Assembly: GCA_029964075.1 (NCBI GenBank)
Contig: CM057130.1
Span: 1,798,001-1,862,000 of the forward strand
From: Patiria pectinifera
Lineage: Eukaryota; Echinodermata; Asteroidea; Valvatida; Asterinidae
Direction: 5' to 3'
DNA length: 64,000 nucleotides
Position numbers and translations under genes: made by a program. Positions 1 through 12,660 of the stretch are shown one piece after another; the first letter of the stretch is position 1; the number at the start of each line of letters is the position of its first letter. The notes beneath the pieces were generated by a model. It was not told the DNA's origin, ran no database searches, and saw nothing but the letters and a program-made list of their open reading frames with translations.

Positions 1-302
1 TTCTAACATCTGAGCTCTCTTGTCTTGACTGGCTAGCAGTGGCTAGCTAGAGGGAAGACAGCTTGATGAAACAGGCTAATTCAAACAAATCCGCATTGTT
101 GGTCCCCAGGGAACCCATTACTCTCTGGTAGGAGGCTGGTGGAAGCAATCAGTTGCACAATGGCCCGCCTAGGGACAGGCAATGCTGTCCACTGTCTAGA
201 CTTCATTTCGTATGGTTCACTGCACGGAATCATGAACCAAGGCTTTGCACAGATTTTGCAGAATTTATGGTGAAACAGTTACTAAAGAGTGGGTTGTAAG
301 TA

Positions 303-446
303 CAGGCATGCAACTTTTCCTCGGATCCGCTGATTTCCTCGTATTTTGCTTCTCATAAATGCCATTACAAATTGAAAAACACTGCACAAAGTCTTGTGTG
401 GTTTAGAATGTCCTCGTTTTTTTCTTAACTCCCAGTTGCATGCCTG
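303..446. mobile_element. Short inverted-repeat element (MITE), TACAGGCATGCAACT family, copy 1
   Basis: The segment starts with CAGGCATGCAACT and ends with AGTTGCATGCCTG, an inverted repeat, flanked on both sides by TA. The interior contains a phrase near CTGATTTCCTCG that recurs in the two other copies. There is no coding capacity. TA flanks would fit a Tc1/mariner-type or similar transposase in trans; that is inference. Confidence 0.7.
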
Positions 447-1480
447 TAAGTAGCAGTTTGTTGCCACAGCATTTGTATGCACATGTGTTGATTAGCCAAA
501 TTTCAAACAAATTAAAATTTACAAACAATAATATTTTAAGCGAACTACCCAAACTATTGTTTTTAAATTTAGTAGACCAATGTGAAGGGTACGTACACAT
601 GAATGCACTTCTTTTCAATAGTCTGATACTTTTCTTGTCCAGGGGGCGTAATTGCAATTCTTGCCTGGTGCCTGTAATTTGCAACTTTATAATCAATACA
701 AGACCCTATTTTTAGCAACCCCTTCTATAATATTCTACATTGGGGGGGACCCCTAGTACCCATGGTATTTGGGTCAGCCAGTGCCTGGATCATGCATGCA
801 GGCTCATGTTCCTAGTTGGAGTTCACATGCAATGATCTACAATTTCATATCAGATTTCCAATTTTCGCACCAGTACAGGCACATACAAGTAGATTTACGG
901 CAGCTGTTGTACATATCAGCCATTCCATGTAAGGGTCATCACCAAACTCAAAAATTGAAGTGAAAGGAATAAATGTTTGTCAGTTATATTTGATAAGAGG
1001 AATATTGAAACTATCTAAATCTCAAAAGATTTTTAAAAATAAATCATTTGATCTAAAGTTTCAGCCTCCTGAACATGGATGAATTTTGTGGGCAAAACGG
1101 AGGGTCAGGGGTATAAATCACAAACTGAGGAAGTAATTGAAGCTCATTCATAAGATTGTGCTTTATCTGCATACATTTGGTAGCTATTCCAGTCTATTTG
1201 ATAAAACATTGAGAATTTTTCCAAATGTCTTCAGTATTTTCCCACTATTTCATCGTGAAAACACCCTCAAAAATATGTCACGCGAGTCACAAAATAGGGC
1301 TTTTTTTCAGATTACTTAATAACTAGAGAGGGATTCAGCTAGTGTTTGATATTTGTAAATGAAATAGTGGTGGTTTATCAATAAAAGTATGAATATTCTT
1401 ATTTGCTCTACATTCCTTGTAGAAAAAACTATCTCAAGAATGTCACGCGAGTCACACAAGATGTATGTCACGCGAGTCAC

Positions 1481-1833
1481 CAGGGGCGGATCCAGGAATT
1501 TTTGCAGGGGGGGGGGGGTTCATCAGCCAAAAAATGTGAAAATGTACGCACGTTTTTTTCTCCGGACACTTGGCCTCCGTAAAATCAAAAACTGGGGGGG
1601 GGGGGGGGGCTGGTACTAATTTAAATCGGGGGTACTGTTGAAATTCGACGAGTTTTAACACATTACAGAATGGTGTACCGTATTTTGAACAGGCGGACAT
1701 TAGACCAGTATAATTTTTTGGGGGGTGTCACAGCAGGGGGTTCAACTAATTTTTTAGGAATTTGTATGAGAATTTTTGTTTTACAGAGCTGGGGGGTTTC
1801 ACCCCCAAAACCCCCCCTCAGGATCCGCGCCTG
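1481..1833. mobile_element. MITE with CAGGGGCGGATCC termini
   Basis: The left end CAGGGGCGGATCC and right end GGATCCGCGCCTG are inverted repeats with one mismatch. The flanks repeat GTCAC on each side (1476-1480 and 1834-1838), which reads as a 5 bp target duplication made in the third GTCACGCGAGTCAC motif. The interior has long G runs and no protein coding. CAGG...CCTG termini are reminiscent of hAT-type elements, although hAT duplications are normally 8 bp. Confidence 0.65.
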
Positions 1834-1975
1834 GTCACAAGCGAAGCCAGGAATGTTTCATTTACATGTGATACAAAGAAACAATGCCATATTAAATTAT
1901 AGAATTGGAATTAAGTCTTTAATTTAAGCATTAGTTATGTAACAAGAAATTGAATCAGTTTTTTACAAATGTATT

Positions 1976-2168
1976 TAGTCGAGTCTCGTTAATACAAAAT
2001 CGTTCGGACCTAGCCAAATAGTTTGTTATATCAGAATTTTGTATTAAGAGGAACATCAGTCCCATTCATTGTGCACATAATTTAATGCACAGTCGGGACT
2101 AAGGCTTTATGTTTGTTATAACCAGAATTTTGTATTAACAGAGTTTGTACCAACGAGATTCGACTGTA
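1976..2168. mobile_element. pogo/Tigger-like MITE, copy 1
   Basis: The ends, near AGTCGAGTCTCGTTAATAC and the reverse complement of GTTTGTACCAACGAGATTCG, form an inverted repeat. The interior (TTTTGTATTAAGAGGAAC and a GCACAGTCGGGACTAAGGC phrase) is nearly the same as at 8212-8418. The terminal sequence resembles the CAGTNNANTCTCGTTA type ends of pogo/Tigger elements, which is why I assign it so. Confidence 0.65.
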
Positions 2169-3540
2169 CTGTATACATTCCTATACAACTGCATCATTAA
2201 TTGCAGCTCTTACCTTTTAAGGAAACTGTGACTCTACATGACCAAGAATTACAACTGTTTTCCTGAAATAATCACCCGTGGATTGATGACATCACTTCGT
2301 AACTTAAATTTCGAAACATTTTTTTCTCTCCATGTCATTGTTAAGGATATTGTGTTTAAACCAGATTTCCACCCCAACATTTGCCAAAGTAAAGGGATAA
2401 ATAGCAGTTTTCACACTCTTTCATAAGGTATTCACAGGTAAATCATTTTTATTAATATAATATTATGATTTGATTTGTTATACTAAAATTACAGTTATAA
2501 TGTCAAAGTGAAAAGCTACTGTGTCACGCGAGTCACGCATTTGTGTCACGCGAGTCACATTTTCTTCAGGCTATTTCTTACAACGAGGGATATTTGGCAC
2601 AATACAACTTATGCATGTATTGGGCGAGGGTATTAAGTTCTAAGTTCAGTAAGAATAATTTTTAGAACACTGGTAGATCCATAGGAAAAGCTATTTGAAT
2701 CAAGGGATGTCAAAAATCCCTTTTTCTATCCTGTCACGCGAGTCACGTCAAAGAAACTGTGATACATGAAAAAATAGCGATGTTGAAGTATTCATATAAA
2801 AACTAAATTATAGATTCACAATGCCCTGACTCAAATACATGCTAATTTGAGTTGAATAAATGCCAGGTTAACAACAGTAATGCATTAAAACTTTACATTT
2901 TGTTCAAATGTCACGCGAGTCACCATGGAATGGCTGTGATGGAGCAAAGGTCTACATTTTAAGGCCTGTGCTGAATATTTGATCACATCCACCGAACATC
3001 CAAACAGCGTGCATTTTCTGATTTAAACATTTGAGAAGATGACGAAAGACATAGGCCTAGATGTTATTTTTAATGGTATAAGTTGCAAGGTTAAATTTTC
3101 AAATGCCACATTTTTTGGAGACAGCTAGTCACTTATTAAATTATTATACACACATGATTTGAGAGAGCTCTTCAAATCCAAAAGGGAATATGTACCGTAT
3201 GTAGCTCTAATAAGTACATGATGTTCGTTATTTTGTAAAGATCATTGTCAATTTTCGACAGGGGTAGGGGCATGCAATATCATGATTGGCGCATGTACAT
3301 GTATGTAAGCTTAAATTGGCATGTTTCAAATATTTGATCAAATCCAAGTTTGAATACCCGGTAGTTGAATATGAAACTAGTAGAAAATGCACACCACTTT
3401 TTTCAAGCAACAAAGCATCTTCACAAAAATGAATCATCAAATACATGTTATGTAACAATTAAAAAGAAAAACACCCAACACCATTTTGAACCTAATATCT
3501 TCCTCTGCACCCCCCCCCCCTCTTTTTTTGGGAGGGGCAC

Positions 3541-3590
3541 AGAAATGCAAAGTGTATACATGTACATGTACATGTACACTTTGCATTTCT
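3541..3590. repeat. 50 bp near-perfect palindrome with TACATG core
   Basis: AGAAATGCAAAGTGTA at the left is matched exactly by TACACTTTGCATTTCT at the right, around an 18-base core of TACATG repeats. It could extrude as a cruciform or be a small foldback element. A C-rich and a T-rich run lie immediately upstream. Confidence 0.8.
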
Positions 3591-4427
3591 TGCATAAAAC
3601 ATGTATTGATTTTCTCTTGTGGTTTTATAATTTGTAGCAAATTTTCAAGTGCCTGCTCATTTTCCAGGAATTGGGAGGGTTCACAGCAAGGTCAACCAGC
3701 CAAAGCTAAAAATATGCCTTGGGGTCATTCAACTCCCTGATTGGTGGCTGTTTATCATGATGACAGACGTTTGTTTGTTTCTTGGTTGGCAGCTGGTACC
3801 ATTGTGAAAGTGCTGCCAAGACTGTAAGGTGATATGCACAGTCATTGTTGGTGTGGGCGTCGTGGGATCACAACATTGTGCCTCAGACAAATTATGTTCG
3901 ACATGGATGCATTTTTGATGACAGCAGTACATGTGCACTGGTTGTAATGCAATTCGTTTGTCTATGAACGCAGGATCTTTGGCTGATTTCTACTGTATGT
4001 GAGTGTTGTTGAATTTGATTTTTGTGCGATAGTTTAGCCATAAAAGGTTGTATTGTAGCCATGATACGGTACATGATATACATTGTACAATTTTATCATT
4101 GTGCTTTCACATATTTTTTTATAAGCATCACTACTCCTGATGTCCCCTATACGTGTATGTGTTAGGATTTAAAACTTTTATACGGCATACCGGTATATAA
4201 TGTACATAACCAATATTAAAATGCTGAGGAGAATGCTGTATTTTCTGAGACAACAATATTCTAGGAGCTCAATTTCAGTTCAAAAGTTGCCAAGTCATGT
4301 TTTGAATTGTGAACAAAAATAAGCATCTGGGACACGTTCTCATTCAGACGATTGCAGCTGCGCGATGTCGCGCATTGAATTGACGAATTGTAGCAACTGC
4401 ATGCTTGTGCTTGCGCGTGCCCATTCA

Positions 4428-4700
4428 CAAAAAAGGTGTGCATTCTTTCACTCAGCAAAACGAAAACAATTCACACACATCCCTATGTGATTTCCTTTCG
4501 TTTTGCTGAAAGAATGCACACCTTTTGTGTGATCCGTGGACAGAACTTAAAACGGTGGTTGTGTTTAAAATTCCATAACTTGAAAAGTGCCTGAGTGATT
4601 TGAATGATTCTTGTACTTCAAGAAAGCTTATGAATTGGGCGTTAATATCCTAGATTTTGAAAGTGCTACATGCAGAACTTCACTAAAACAATAGTCCCGA
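4428..4700. mobile_element. Foldback element, copy of the 12835 family
   Basis: The segment has a hairpin whose arms read AGGTGTGCATTCTTTC and GAAAGAATGCACACCT around CAAAACGAAAACAATTCACA. It is followed by GATCCGTGGACAGAACTT and by about 150 bases that reappear after the hairpin at 12835-12962. Noncoding. Upstream it abuts a fragment of the 18.5 kb repeat family (TTCTCATTCAGACGATTGCA, around 4250-4430). Confidence 0.6.
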
Positions 4701-5599
4701 CATTTGGGTTTCGTGTTTTTTTGCTCACCCTGTACATTTACAACAGGCAGTGTTCCCTGTACTCGACTACATTGTACATGTGCTACACTTTAATTATTTT
4801 GATGACATCCAATAGTGAAATACACAATCATGCAAGACTCTCAAAATCCATTGCGCACAAACTAATGTCAAATGCAATAGGCTTAGGAGCAATTAGCTGT
4901 TAACAGTTGTAATGAGATTAGTGCTAAACCAGTCAATCTGTTGATAAGCAATTAACAACTTCACACCAGCGGCACTGTCCAATTCATTGAATTGTCTGCT
5001 TGAATACATGTAGTTACAATAGCCAGAGGTTGTTAACCTGGTTGTGTTTTTTTTTCTGAGAAATATTCAGGGTCAATCACAATAGACTGGATACAGTTCT
5101 TACAGTACTGTCCTTTTATCAAGAATTGCTCGTGAACTCTGTCTCCGAGATGTGAATTTGTGCACGCACACAACTTTGCTGTTGTGGACTTTGTACGAAT
5201 GATTGTAGAATGTTCCATGATTTGTAATGAGACCGTTTAAGACCATTGCTATATTTAGGCCACTAAGTAAACACTTTAGTTGTGTATTGCATTCCTGTAA
5301 TTACGACATGCCCAAAGTTTTCAACGTTTTAATTTAGATTGCCCAGATCAAAGTCACTCTTTTTGTTTTTGTTTTAGGTGTGGCCGGGTTTTTTAAAAAT
5401 TTATTTTACTTTGATTGTTGAAATGTCCTGAGCGGTTTCTGTCAATGCACACTTATATAGGCCTTCATGTACAGGGAGGGGGGGGGGTAGCAAGAAATTT
5501 ATGTAGAAATTTACGATCTCTCAGTCTCAGCAATGTCTGATCATTGAGTGAACTGAGTACCGTACATGAACATGTACATGTTTATAGCAATGCATGTAC

Positions 5600-5743
5600 C
5601 AGGCATGCAACTTTTCCTTGGATCGGCTGATTTCCTCGTTTTTTACTTCTCATATGCCATTACAAATTGAAAAACACTGTACAAAATCTTGTGTGGTTTG
5701 AAATTTTCCTCGTTTTTTCCTTCTAAATTCTCAGTTGCATGGC
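5600..5743. mobile_element. MITE, TACAGGCATGCAACT family, copy 2
   Basis: It starts CAGGCATGCAACTTTTCC and ends with TCAGTTGCATGGCTC. It shares the interior with 303-446, with several substitutions and a short deletion. Confidence 0.65.
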
Positions 5744-5762
5744 TCATGTACATGTACATAAC

Positions 5763-5898
5763 GGTTCCGACACCCCTATGTTCCGACTGCACATATTCCT
5801 ATTCCTAACCCTAACCCTAACCCTAACCCTAACCCTAACCCTAACCCTAACCGGGAGTAACACAATCTAGGTTGTCTGAACATAGGGGTGTCGGAACA
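5763..5898. mobile_element. Inverted-repeat element carrying a telomere-type (CCCTAA)n tract
   Basis: A perfect 19 bp inverted repeat, TTCCGACACCCCTATGTTC at 5765-5783 and its complement at 5878-5896, brackets about eight CCCTAA units (5804-5852), the animal telomere repeat. The telomere tract is therefore interior to what looks like a small mobile element, not a plain chromosome-end fusion. No coding sequence. Confidence 0.8.
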
Positions 5899-8211
5899 TA
5901 GAGCAGTCACCGTATACGTAACATTTCCAGGAATTGTTTTCTGAGGAGATTCCGAAATTTTGAAACATCCTTGATTCTTAATTCTTGATTCTTAATTCTT
6001 AATCAAGGGCTTGATGATAACATTTACAGGCAAACCACTGGTAAATTCTACATACTGCATGTGTACAATTACATGCAAACTGAAGAGTTTTGAAATATTT
6101 CCTTTGATGGTGTACTTCTAAGTACTGGTACATAATGTTAATGTTTAACAAAGTGGTTAACAAGAACTTACTTTAGACCACAAAATATAGCCCCATCTGA
6201 TTACACTACCGGTAGTCTTCAATAATATCCATAAGGGTTTTGTGTTTACACATGTGCATGTGTGCGTGTACTGTTTTCATGAGTCACCCACCATAATAGG
6301 GTATGAATGGGGGTGTGAGTGGGCTCGCTTGCAGGGGGGCCATTCACACTCACAGGGCCAAATTTAGCCTATTGTTGACCCTGTGATGATTAAGTTGGGG
6401 AATCCCATCAGGAACCCACTCAATTGTATGCAACTGCCAAATAGTTGTGACATCACGTACGTATTTCTCATTATGACATCCTGCTAGATCCTGAATATAT
6501 TCATGTACATTTTTTGTACGTGATCATTACTGGGAGTGGGAATGAAGTGAAAAGGAAAATATTCAACACTGGGTACTTGTCTCAGTTCTACTTACAGTCT
6601 GCTGAAGTGGAGGTAAGGAAGTTTAATAACTGTACTGCAGTAAAAGTTACAATCGCAGTTAAAGCTTTGCTACATGTAGTGTACCAGTACATTTTGTGTA
6701 CTAAGGCATTTTCAAATTCTTGAGTGAATTTCAGGAATTTTTGTTGTTACAGTTTTGTAAACTTTTTATGTAGCTCATGGTGCATATACCATTACCAAGA
6801 AGAAAAAGTAGATGGAAAATTGCATGTATATTATGTGCATGTACTAAGGAACTAACAGTTTTATGGAAATACATGTATCATGTACATTGTACAAAATGTC
6901 TGTATTTACCGGTATGTCCACAAGAACACGTGTTCCAGTACGTGTTGGTTGTCAAAGAGTAGGTTACCAGGGCAACATTGTGCAGTCTGCTTCTCAGTTT
7001 TTCTATTATACTGGTTCTTAAAGGCTTGTTTTTTGTTTAAAAAAAATTGCAACTCAACCATAAAATTGACTCTCCTTCCCCAAACGATCACAGTCTGTAA
7101 TCTCACCACAGCAACATCATGCATTTGTTTACATGTACCCAGTACATTGTAACTTGTAAGGCAAATGAGTTTGATTAATTAAGAAGTTTGCTGAAAAACG
7201 TTCTGTTTCTGACCTTAAGTTTTTGTTTCATAGTAGGCCTACTGTTTTTTTTGGGTGGGGGTGTGGGTTTTTTTTTTTGGGGGGGGGGGAGGTTCTTTGT
7301 TTCAATCACTTGATTAACCTTCCTGCTATTTATGCAGGCACAGGCAGTTAAAATTCACTTCCACTCCCCTGCTATACTTTTAACAAAGACTAGTCACCAG
7401 CAGTCAGATCATATGTTAAGCAAGCGCTGTGTCTTTAGTCAAACTGGGTCAACAGACAAAGCAGGCAAGTTGTGGTCACAGCTGTTTTATCACACACCTG
7501 GAGCCAAACCATATCTGTATCAAGTTACTTAATCAGTCCCAGCCAGTCAATCCTGCTTAATGTGGGCTGGGAATTCCTAACTGTTCAAAACAGTTGATTG
7601 ATTTTGACTGCAAGGACTACTTGGCACAGAATGTATGTTTGTATACAAAGGAGGGTTAAGTTAAAAATATTTTAATATAAACACTTGCATGTTTAATTAT
7701 TCAAAAAAAAAATGTGCTTCATGTTAATGATGTATACTTGTGTATCAAGGTTCATTTCCTTTTTCAAAATTTCAGTTCCACATGCCTGATTAACCACCAC
7801 AATCTATAAAAATAACTCCCTCCGCAGTTAAACAAAACCCATAAATTAGTAGCCAGCAATCCACCAGCCATCTGTTGTTATGAAAAAGAAGAAGAGGACA
7901 AGAACCTGGGATGCCCGCCCAAATAAAAAAGCATTGTGTGCAAATGAGGGGAATGTTGGGTATTGCACCACCACAGAAATACCCAACCAGTGAATCACCA
8001 TACAGGTCCACACGTGTGCATCATATCGATCCAGGTGTTCCAGACAGGATGTTAACTGGAACAATAACAAAGAAGAAAGATTCTGTGAACGCCTGGTGTT
8101 GACTGACTGTCCGTTGTTGACAACACCGTTGTTGACATTGTAAAGATATCTGTTGTGCACAATTTGAGTACATGTTTTGGTACATAATGTAGATTGTGTT
8201 ATCTACATGTG

Positions 8212-8418
8212 CAGTCGAGTCTCGTTAATACAAACTCGTTCGGACCTAGCCAAATGGTTTGTTATATCAGAATTTTGTATTAAGAGGAACATCAGTCCCA
8301 TTTATTGTGCACATACATTTTTGTAATTTTATGTAAATGCACAGTCGGGACTAAGGCTTTATGTTTGTTATAACCAGAATTTTGTATTAACAGAGTTTGT
8401 ACTAACGAGATTCAACTG
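8212..8418. mobile_element. pogo/Tigger-like MITE, copy 2
   Basis: It starts CAGTCGAGTCTCGTTAATAC and ends ACTAACGAGATTCAACTG, an inverted repeat. The interior matches 1976-2168 with only a few changes plus a short extra stretch near 8315. Confidence 0.7.
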
Positions 8419-9989
8419 TACATCATAGAGCAAGGTATACACTGAACCCATACATTTAAAAAAAAAAAAACTTCCAAATTTTCTTTTGAAGACTATTATG
8501 CATAAAATGTAAAAGTTTGGACGTGAACCTGCCTTGACTGAAAAAGGAAGCTCCAGGCCCAGCCCCTAAAATGTACCCTTTTTAGTGAAAAACATTTGTT
8601 GGTTAGGGGATTACTGTCAGAAATTTTTATCCCTCTTTACTTCTATAAATCTACGTGTACATGTAGGACCCTAATAACCTGCTCCAAAACGTTATTTTGT
8701 TAAATCGTTACAGCTTTCATGTCACATACACATTTTTTCCTAGATTGGAGATTGAGCTCATATGTACCGGCATTTTTTCAATGAATTGCACGCTAACTAT
8801 AGCCTACCCATGAGTTAAGGAATAAATTAACAGTGATATTACAAGGTACCAGTAATTGAACAAAAAAAATCTGCTGGTAACATTTAGGAGTAGAAAACCT
8901 TGACTTAAAAAAAAAACCTATTCAAAATTGGTTTAAAATTAATTGATTATGTTTACGCGTACAAAATGGAAAAGTCTAAATAAAAACAGTACACTTAAAA
9001 TGAATTTACATGATTTGGAATACGGCTACTCTTGTTGAGCACATACACATGTACACGTATCCATCTGATACCAATATACGTGTACATGTGTAGTAGAGAT
9101 GACATTTTAGTAACGTAAACATTACAAAATAATATATTGTACAGTGACATAATTGAGCTAATGGATTGCACTCTCCACCTTGAGAGAACGACGCCTGATT
9201 TGCATAATTCATCATTTCTAGGAAATCTGGCTCTCCATTATGGAGATTGCAATTACTGCTTGGACGTTGTCTTGTATGAAGGCAGAACTATGGTCTAAGC
9301 CATTCATAGCTGCTATTCTGCGTCTGTACCATACCGTATGTTCAGGTGTTGGTTTTTAATTTGCCAGTTTTACTGATAAATGTGAACAATAGGCCCTACT
9401 ATGACCGTTTTCAGGGTCACAAAACTGACATTTTTCATTTCTAGAATTAGAGCAAGCAGGATAAAACTGTACATAAAAAAAAAATGTATGTGTTCACAAC
9501 AAATTTGGAATTTAAACTTTTATGAATCCATGTAGCGTACATGACTCCTACATGAATGCATACATGTACATGTACATGCATGTCTACACAAAATATGTAC
9601 ATGAACATGTACACATCATATGCGTGTTAATGGTGTAAATTGAGGACACTCATGTGCAACATCATCAATGATGAAACAAGACAGAAACCAAATCGAGGAC
9701 TCCTCGGTTGGAAACTGTGTACAAAACCACTAAGAGCTGTTGTGAAAAAGTCCAAACAAAGGAAAAGGGAAGAGGAACAAAAGAAAATCCTCGATCTACA
9801 CCATAAACAAACGTGTGCATACATGTACATGCTGCCCATTTTCACTGTGCATTCTAGTTTTTCTACTGTACTTTATGTACGATGAGCATGTGAGTACATG
9901 TATGTTGTACTGTAGAGGGAGGTCCTTGCTCTATGGTTGTACAGTACAGTACATGTTGGCATTTGATTTGTAGTCGTCACTCTGTGCAC

Positions 9990-10141
9990 ACCTTACATAC
10001 CGCAGTTAGGCAACCCTGTATACTCAGACCTACACACATCCCCTATGCCTCAAATGTCACTGTGATGCACAAGCAGGGAGGAGCGGTCGGCTCAAACGTC
10101 AGAGGGAGAGAGAGACAGGAGATTGCCCCGGCCGATGAGCG
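9990..10141 (+). other. Possible first noncoding exon of the Bcl-2 family gene
   Basis: A strong donor-like GCG|GTAAGATG lies at 10141/10142, and a clear acceptor (pyrimidine run then GCAGCAG) lies at 11105-11110, just before the exon with the start codon. This suggests a 5' UTR intron of about 970 bases. The upstream limit is a guess, as I see no clear core promoter. Between the two, 10600-10930 is dense in TACATGTA words. Confidence 0.3.
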
Positions 10142-11192
10142 GTAAGATGACTCATCCGTTTCTCTCTCTATCCTCATCTCATCTTTAAGGATGCGGGCAG
10201 TGTGTGATGCAAGAGGCAGGATGTTCAGCCCGGGAGGGGTTTTTCTTGATAAAGACTTCATCATTGAGTGGACTGTACTTGTACACCTGATGTTGGATGC
10301 ACTGATGCTTGTGTGACTTTTTTTTTTTCATCGATTCCGGAGAAACAGGATTGTCGGTGGCACATCCTGGTATCAGCTTCACAGTATTTAATGCTCTGCT
10401 CCGTGTGAAAGAAGATCAGTTGACATCAAGGTGCCCTTAAGAATAGTGTATGTAATTGAAAAATTCAATGCAATTTAGTTCTAGAGAATACTACACACAC
10501 TGTACGTACATGTGTCAAGGAATGCGGTGTTTCGAAGAAGGAGTGTACTCGTACGTATTGAATTCAGTGTTATCAGTAGACTGTTGTATTTGATTTGTTT
10601 TGTCTGTCCATGTATGATGTACATGTATACTTGTGTATACATGCATGCATGATTCCTTATAATGTACAGTATTCATGTGGACATGTATAAATGTATGATG
10701 TACATGTACAGCCATGTACATGTACATTTACGTGTGTGCAGTTTTGCATTTCATTTTATACATACAATGTACACTTGAAACATCATTATCTTACCGGGTG
10801 TTTTGCAAGTAAATGTATGTACTGTACTGAACATGAAGTACATGTACCGGTACAAGTATACATGTACTACATTTACATACATGTACAATGTACATGTTCA
10901 GTTCATGTACATTGTAAATATCATATTGTGTAAGTATCCAAAAAGTGTCTAATTCATGTAGTGTGCAAATATTCAACCTTGGAAACTTTGCACATTTCTC
11001 TGTATGATGTCTGATTTTTAATCAATTTTTTTTTTTTTGGTTTTAAAACTTTGGATGTCTTTCCTTTACAGACGCCACCAATTAATATCTTTTTATTCTT
11101 TTTGCAGCAGGTTGATTGAGAAACTACTGTAATTCTGAACGCTGACTTCACTTAATACTTTCCGATGTTGTGCTGATGAGTAAGGGGTAACC

Positions 11193-12660
11193 ATGAATAC
11201 CACGCCAGACACAAATCATCAAGCAGCAAACATCCGGCTGAATGCCGCATCTCAGGAGATGGAGACCTCGGGTGAGATACCCTACATGGACGAAGATGAG
11301 CCCGCCCCATCTCCACCATCCTCCAGATCGGGAACTCTCAAAGCCCGCAAGAACTCCAAGGGCCGGAGTCCCAAATGCTCCCCAATGATGGTCAACAAGG
11401 AGAGCAGCATCCCCATCGTCAAGAAGGAGGCAGAGAAGGTCATGGAGATGTTCCTCAAGCGGCGGAGTATGAGCATGAATGATGCCATCCTGCAAAAGGA
11501 GTTCTTCAGTCAGGAGAGACGGAGGAAGAAAGACCGAGCGCCGCGCAATAATACGGTGTCTATATGCTCCACTATGAGCACTGACTCCAGCGACTATCGC
11601 AACAGTGGAGATTACGAGGAGGCAACGCTAACGAGAAGCAAGGGCAGTTTCAGCCGAGCTTTGGAGAATTCGATACTGCCGGGAGATGTGAAACGGGAGC
11701 AGTCATCTGCCGACGATGAACTGTCATCGTCTGATCATGAACTGGACAAGGAGAAATCTCGGTCAGCACCTTCCACCCTGCGCATGCAGGTTGGCCGGGT
11801 GACTGAAGAAGACATTGAAAAGCTTCGCGCGGCTGGTAATGGCCATGCCCAGCACGACAAAGATGGCGTGAAGAAAGACCCGAAGAAGAGAGACATACCA
11901 AAGAGGCGTAAGAGCCTGTTGGACAAAGCCAAGCAAATTATCCGTTCTCCTAGCATGCAGAGAAAGCATGATCACTCAGAAGAGAAGGAGCCTCCTGCTG
12001 GTCCCAATGAAACTTCTGCTAGTCGGTCCAAAGTCCATCAAGAAATGAAACACACTGGGTTTGCAAACAGGCTGAAGAGGACATTTCGACGAGACTCCCG
12101 CAAAAACTCCCTGAAAACTGAATCGGAGACGAAAACTCCCACCCCACCCAACTCGGCTTCTGCAGAATCTAAGGACGCAGCCAAAACGAGGCGCTGGCCA
12201 AGCTTCCAGCTCAAGAGGAAACCACGGAAGAGTGCATCAACTCCCACAGACGACAGCCTCGCCGGTGCTACGCCCTCGGATACCACCTCAAATGCGGACT
12301 GGGCCTCAGTCAGTGACTATGACCACACCCAATCCATGACCGAATTTGACCGCAGGAAACTCCTCAAAGAGATTCACAATGGTGTTCAGTTGCGTCGTGC
12401 GCAGACGGCTGCCGGCAGCGATTCTCAGCTTCACTCCAGAGAGGCCAAAAAATTGCCGTCCCAGGGTGCAATGGAGCTAGAGGCCAGCGGACTTGGGTCC
12501 ACAGGCACTCAGACCCCCTCCTCGGTTCTGTCAAGTTCCCAAGAGTCTGGGATGTCTTCTGACTGGTCATCGGGTGGGTCTGGCCAAAGGACACATAGAC
12601 CGAGGAGTCTTAACTTGACAAGATCAAAACGGCATGAAAGAAACAAACAGGGACTTAATG
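11193..12660 (+). CDS. Bcl-2 family gene, exon 1 (long disordered N-terminus)
   Basis: A single open exon of 1468 bases encodes 489 residues, with start context AACCATGA. Noteworthy parts: an acidic, Pro/Ser-rich patch near 33-45; a short predicted helix (KEAEKVMEMFLKRRSMSMND, near 78-97); basic Ser-rich segments near 240-260 (KRRKSLLDKAKQIIRS) and near 300-310 (RLKRTFRRDSRKNSLK) that look like basic-directed kinase sites or membrane-lipid binding patches. The exon closes at a GC donor (G|GCAAGT). The open frame runs on only two more codons before TAG, so splicing is needed to reach the BH domains. Confidence 0.8.

Larger units (their letters stand above)
1277..2923 (+). repeat. Seven dispersed copies of GTCACGCGAGTCAC
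   Basis: The identical 14-mer occurs at 1277-1290, 1442-1455, 1467-1480, 2523-2536, 2545-2558, 2733-2746 and 2910-2923, all in the same orientation. The motif is itself two GTCAC half-sites separated by GCGA. Spacing is irregular (165, 25, 1056, 22, 188, 177), so this is not a simple tandem repeat. The third copy is split by a mobile element. Function is unknown; a cluster of protein-binding sites or remnants of an older repeat are both possible. Confidence 0.85.
1..9980. other. Intergenic region without a recognisable gene
   Basis: No open frame here resembles a known protein or links to others by convincing splice sites. The recognisable content is repetitive: short inverted-repeat elements near 303, 1481, 1976, 4428, 5600, 5763 and 8212, a cluster of GTCACGCGAGTCAC motifs (1277-2923), a long palindrome at 3541, homopolymer runs of G, C and A, and many TACATGTA words. 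Stretches such as 2950-3540, 6000-8200 and 8420-9980 hold nothing else I can support. Confidence 0.6.

Noticed and set aside
5804-5852. Chromosome end or fusion point
   Set aside because: The CCCTAA tract is bracketed by a perfect inverted repeat and continuous intergenic DNA, so an element is a simpler reading.
9640-9885. 81-codon frame with a basic, charged stretch (KKSKQRKREEEQKK)
   Set aside because: No splice partner, no family resemblance, and TACATGTA-rich flanks; I cannot support it as a gene.
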